Below are positions 61,247 through 64,000 of a stretch of 64,000 nucleotides of DNA, one piece after another; the first letter of the stretch is position 1, and each line of letters begins with the position of its first letter. The DNA lies in the NCBI RefSeq assembly GCF_008087345.1, contig NZ_VHIB01000012.1, positions 1 to 64,000 on the forward strand, given 5' to 3'. Position numbers and translations under genes: made by a program. The notes under the pieces are model-generated. The model did no database searches, had not been told where the DNA came from, and worked only from the letters and a program-made list of their open reading frames with translations. This DNA comes from Nocardioides caldifontis. Lineage in GTDB: Bacteria; Actinomycetota; Actinomycetes; Propionibacteriales; Nocardioidaceae.

Positions 61247-61405
61247 GCCGAATCCTGGTCCTTGTGCGTCGTCCCGGGAGCCTCCCGGGCCGTCGACCGA
61301 CGTCCACGCGTCGGGGCTCACCGGTGGAGAGCCGAAACAAACGATCCCGTACGAAACGGACATCCGTCCCCGGAATGCAAAATTTCGTCCGGCCCCTCGT
61401 GACGG
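61247..61405 (-). promoter_or_regulatory. Probable Tad operon promoter region
   Basis: 159 bases between the FadD15-like gene and cpaB. It contains a near-perfect palindrome CCCGGGAG/CTCCCGGG (61273-61289), and the motif CGAAAC twice 23 bases apart (61333 and 61352), plus a lower-GC stretch (61371-61388). These are candidates for regulator binding or for a terminator of the upstream gene; I cannot assign a sigma-factor site. Confidence 0.4.
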
Positions 61406-63226
61406 TCAGTCGTAGAGCCTCTCGACGGCGTCCCGGTAGCGCCGGTGGACGACGTTGCGGCGGAGCTTCAGGCTCGCCGTGAGCTCGCCGGTCTCCTCGC
61501 TCCAGGTGTCGGGCAGCACCTCGAACCTCCGGATCGCCTCGGCCTGCGAGACCGTGGCGTTGGCGGCGTCGACCGCGGCCTGCACCTCGGCCCGGAGCGC
61601 CTCCTCGTCGGTGTGCGCGGAGAGCGGCCCGCGCAGCCCCCGGTCGGCGGCCCACCCGGCGTACGCCTCGGGGTCGAGGGTGACCAGGGCGGCGACGTAC
61701 GGGCGGCCGTCGCCGACGACCAGGCACTGGTCGACCAGGGGGTGGTCCCGCACCCGCTCCTCGAGGGCGCCCGCCGCGACGTTCTTGCCGCTGGTGGTGA
61801 CCAGGATCTCCTTCTTGCGGCCGGTGACGCGGACGAACCCCTCGTCGTCGATCTCGCCGACGTCGCCGGTCCGCAGCCAGCCGTCGCCGGGCAGGGCCTG
61901 GGCGGTCGAGACCTCGTCCTGCCAGTACTCCCGCATCACCTGGGCGCCCCGGACCAGGAGCTCGCCGTCGTCCGCGACCCGCACCGAGGTGCCGGGCAGG
62001 GGGCGGCCCACCGTGCCGATGCGCAGCGTGTCCGGCAGGTTGACGGTCACCGCGGCCGTGGTCTCGGTCAGGCCGTACCCCTCGAGGATCGGGACCCCGA
62101 TGCCGCGGAAGTAGTGGCCGAGCCGCTCGCCGAGCGGGGCGCCGCCCGAGACGACGAACCGGCACCGCCCGCCGAGCAGCTCCCGGACCCGTGCGTGGAC
62201 CAGCCGGTCGTGCAGCGTGTGCCGCGCGCGGAGCACCGGGCCGACCCGGCCCCGGTCGAGCGCCTGGCTCCACCGGATCGCGGTCTCGGTGGCCGCGTCG
62301 AAGAGCCGCCCCCGCCCCTCGGACGCGGCCTGCTGGCTCGCGGCGTTGACCAGCCGCTCGAAGACCCGCGGCACGCCGAGCAGGAACGTGGGGCGGAAGG
62401 TCGCGAGGTCGGCGGGGAGCGTCCGCACGTCGGGGGTGTGGCCGAGCGTCACGCGTGCCTTGACCGCGCCGAGCTGCACGACCCGGGCGAACACGTGCGC
62501 CATCGGGAGCACCATCAGCGTCGAGGCGTCCTCGTCGGCGAACAGCTCGTGCAGCTCCGCCAGCGTCGCGCCGAGCCCCCGGTGGAAGTTGGCGTGGGTG
62601 AGCACGCACCCCTTGGGATGGGCGGTGGTGCCGGAGGTGTAGATGATCGTCGCGACGTCCTCGGCCTGCACCGACGTGCGCCGGCGCTCGAGCCGCTCGT
62701 CGTCGACCTCCCGGCCCAGCTCGGTGAGCGCGGCGACCGCACCGGGGCCGTCGGCGTCGTCGAGCACCCACAGGTGCCGCTCCCCGTCGGGCCAGCCCGA
62801 CTCGCGGACCCGCGCCCCCAGCGCCGGGGTCTCCACGACGGCCGCGACAGCGTCGCTGTCCTCGAGGATCCACCGGAGCTGGTCGACGGGTGCGGTGGCG
62901 TAGACCGGGACGCCGACCGCGCCGGCGTGCCAGATCGCGTAGTCCAGGAGGGTCCACTCGTAGCGCGTGCGGCTCATCAGCGCCACACGGTCGCCCGGGC
63001 GGACGCCGGCGGCGACCAGACCGCGGGCCACCTGCCGCACCTCGGCGAGGAACGTGGCCGCGGTGACGTCGCTCCACCCCGGGCCGTCGGCGCCGGGGGA
63101 GCGGCGGCGGAAGGCCACCCGGTCCGGCTGCTCCGCGGCGTACTCCACGACGTCGTCGGCGAGCCCCCCGCGGCGGTCCGTGTCGGGACCGGCGGCGGCC
63201 GTCGACGGGCTGGTGTACTCGCGCAC
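61406..63226 (-). CDS. Long-chain fatty acid-CoA ligase, FadD15-like
   Basis: 606-residue adenylate-forming enzyme. AMP-binding motif IIYTSGTTAHPKGCVLTH near 180, GYGLTETTAAVTVN, LRTGDVGEIDDEGFVRVTGRKKEILVTTSGKNVAA and the C-terminal lysine region. Activates fatty acids to acyl-CoA. GTG at 63226 with AGGAGG upstream. Same gene and orientation next to TB16.3 and PimB' genes in mycobacteria; here the Tad locus lies between it and the PimB'-like gene. Confidence 0.92.
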   Translation of the reverse strand: MREYTSPSTAAAGPDTDRRGGLADDVVEYAAEQPDRVAFRRRSPGADGPGWSDVTAATFLAEVRQVARGLVAAGVRPGDRVALMSRTRYEWTLLDYAIWHAGAVGVPVYATAPVDQLRWILEDSDAVAAVVETPALGARVRESGWPDGERHLWVLDDADGPGAVAALTELGREVDDERLERRRTSVQAEDVATIIYTSGTTAHPKGCVLTHANFHRGLGATLAELHELFADEDASTLMVLPMAHVFARVVQLGAVKARVTLGHTPDVRTLPADLATFRPTFLLGVPRVFERLVNAASQQAASEGRGRLFDAATETAIRWSQALDRGRVGPVLRARHTLHDRLVHARVRELLGGRCRFVVSGGAPLGERLGHYFRGIGVPILEGYGLTETTAAVTVNLPDTLRIGTVGRPLPGTSVRVADDGELLVRGAQVMREYWQDEVSTAQALPGDGWLRTGDVGEIDDEGFVRVTGRKKEILVTTSGKNVAAGALEERVRDHPLVDQCLVVGDGRPYVAALVTLDPEAYAGWAADRGLRGPLSAHTDEEALRAEVQAAVDAANATVSQAEAIRRFEVLPDTWSEETGELTASLKLRRNVVHRRYRDAVERLYD

Positions 63227-63294
63227 CGGAGCCTCCTGTCCTGTCGGTAGTCTCAGCGGCACCGTATTGCAGGAGACGCAGGAGGCCCGGCTCC

Positions 63295-63735
63295 ATGGCC
63301 GACCAGACCAGCTCGAGCATCGTCATCGCCGCGCCACCGGCCGCGGTGATGGAGGCGATCGCGGACTTCGAGGCCTACCCGGAGTGGGCGCAGGGGGTGC
63401 ACACCGCCGAGGTGCGCGAGACGTTGCCGGACGGTCGCGCGAAGGAGGTCTACTTCGAGATCGAGGCCACCCCGATCAAGGACTCCTACACGCTGGGCTA
63501 CGACTGGCACGGGGACGAGTCGGTCACCTGGTCGCTGGTCTCCGGCAAGATGATGAAGAAGCTCGACGGCGCCTACGTGCTGCGGCCGACCGGGTCGGGC
63601 ACCGAGGTCACCTACCGGCTCGCGGTGGAGGTCGGCATCCCGATGATCGGGATGCTCAAGCGCAAGGCCGAGAAGGTCATCGTCGACACCGCTCTCAAGG
63701 GGCTGAAGAAGCGCGTCGAGTCGCAGGTCGGCTGA
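63295..63735 (+). CDS. SRPBCC (polyketide cyclase-like) family protein
   Basis: 146 residues of START/Bet v1-like fold: SIVIAAPPAAVMEAIADFEAYPEWAQGVHTAEV, then TYRLAVEVGIPMIGMLKRKAEKVIVDTALKGLKKRVES. Resembles mycobacterial TB16.3 (Rv2185c). Probably binds a hydrophobic ligand; function unknown. Divergent from the ligase. Confidence 0.88.
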   Translation: MADQTSSSIVIAAPPAAVMEAIADFEAYPEWAQGVHTAEVRETLPDGRAKEVYFEIEATPIKDSYTLGYDWHGDESVTWSLVSGKMMKKLDGAYVLRPTGSGTEVTYRLAVEVGIPMIGMLKRKAEKVIVDTALKGLKKRVESQVG

Positions 63736-63743
63736 GCTCGCCC

Positions 63744-64000
63744 GTGCGCATCATCCTCTTCACCGGCAAGGGCGGGGTCGGCAAGACCACCGCCGCCGCC
63801 GGCACCGCGGCCGTCGCGGCGGCCCGCGGGCGGCGCACCCTGGTGATGTCGACCGACACCGCGCACTCGCTCGCCGACGCGTTCGCGGTGCCCATCGGTT
63901 CGGAGCCGACACCGGTGGCCCCGGACCTCTACGTGCAGCAGGTCGACCCCCAGCGTCGGTTCGAGCAGTCGTGGTCGGAGGTGCAGCAGTACCTCCTGTC
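63744..64000 (+). CDS. ArsA/GET3-like ATPase (partial, runs off the window)
   Basis: First 85 residues only. IILFTGKGGVGKTTAAAGTAAVAAARGRRTLVMSTDTAHSLADAF is the deviant Walker A and switch I of the ArsA/GET3 family. GTG at 63744, eight bases after the SRPBCC gene. In mycobacteria the same pair (Rv2185c, Rv2184c) is adjacent. Function in actinobacteria is not established; arsenite transport is unlikely without ArsB. Confidence 0.88.
   Translation, partial: MRIILFTGKGGVGKTTAAAGTAAVAAARGRRTLVMSTDTAHSLADAFAVPIGSEPTPVAPDLYVQQVDPQRRFEQSWSEVQQYLL

Noticed and set aside
60510-63326. A 938-residue minus-strand reading frame across cpaB and the FadD15-like gene
   Set aside because: It runs out of frame with both real genes and has no domain.

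Overview
The window is high-GC DNA with dense, often overlapping genes and frequent GTG starts. It carries actinobacterial signatures: a cytochrome bc1-aa3 cluster with a diheme QcrC and CtaF, an AdoK-type adenosine kinase, DUF4191 and DUF3043 proteins, a PspA/PspAA/PspAB set and a c-di-AMP riboswitch before an NlpC/P60 hydrolase. I infer a chromosome of the Nocardioidaceae or a close relative. From memory, much of the backbone runs parallel to the Mycobacterium tuberculosis interval from glnA1 (Rv2220) to the ArsA-like gene (Rv2184c), so departures from that order are informative.

Layout. 1-2.5 kb: end of a probable integrated element, with a partly decayed ORF, a tyrosine integrase and an excisionase-like gene, abutting a strong hairpin behind glnA. 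2.6-14 kb: glnA, RDD protein, lipoprotein, DUF4191 protein, lipA, an ABC exporter, lipB, an epimerase and sucB; this is nitrogen assimilation, lipoate supply and a lipoylated E2. 14-20.5 kb: pepA, gcvT, DUF3043 protein, then the membrane-stress operon pspA-pspAA-htpX-pspAB. 20.5-26.7 kb: nadA, glycerate kinase, erpA, adoK, a tusA-like gene and a cysteine desulfurase. 26.8-38 kb: ctaC-ctaD-ctaF, an L,D-transpeptidase, a repeat-bounded AbiEi/DUF559 gene, qcrCAB, ctaE and a CtaG-type assembly factor. 38-47 kb: receiver-like protein, trpD, glycosyltransferases and a DUF2142 protein, a lone Lrp ligand domain, a DEDD exonuclease/GIY-YIG protein and a NYN-domain protein. 47-52 kb: riboswitch-controlled NlpC/P60 gene, two membrane zinc metalloproteases and a PimB'-like mannosyltransferase lacking its C-terminus. 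52-61.3 kb: a Tad (Flp) pilus locus with its own two-component system. 61.4-64 kb: FadD15-like ligase, SRPBCC protein and a partial ArsA-like ATPase.

Most notable observations: (1) ctaD lacks the invariant HPEVY segment that carries a CuB histidine and the cross-linked tyrosine; (2) lipB carries a 49-residue in-frame insertion, mostly three 45-bp tandem units, directly before its catalytic lysine; (3) an AbiEi/DUF559 gene is bounded on both sides by 33-bp-period repeat arrays in inverted orientation; (4) the Tad locus sits at a junction where the neighbouring pimB'-like gene has lost its 3' end; (5) four convergent gene pairs share hairpins whose two arms contain the two stop codons. No tRNA, rRNA or CRISPR array was seen. 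The only gene-free stretch over 300 bases (47182-47527) holds the riboswitch.
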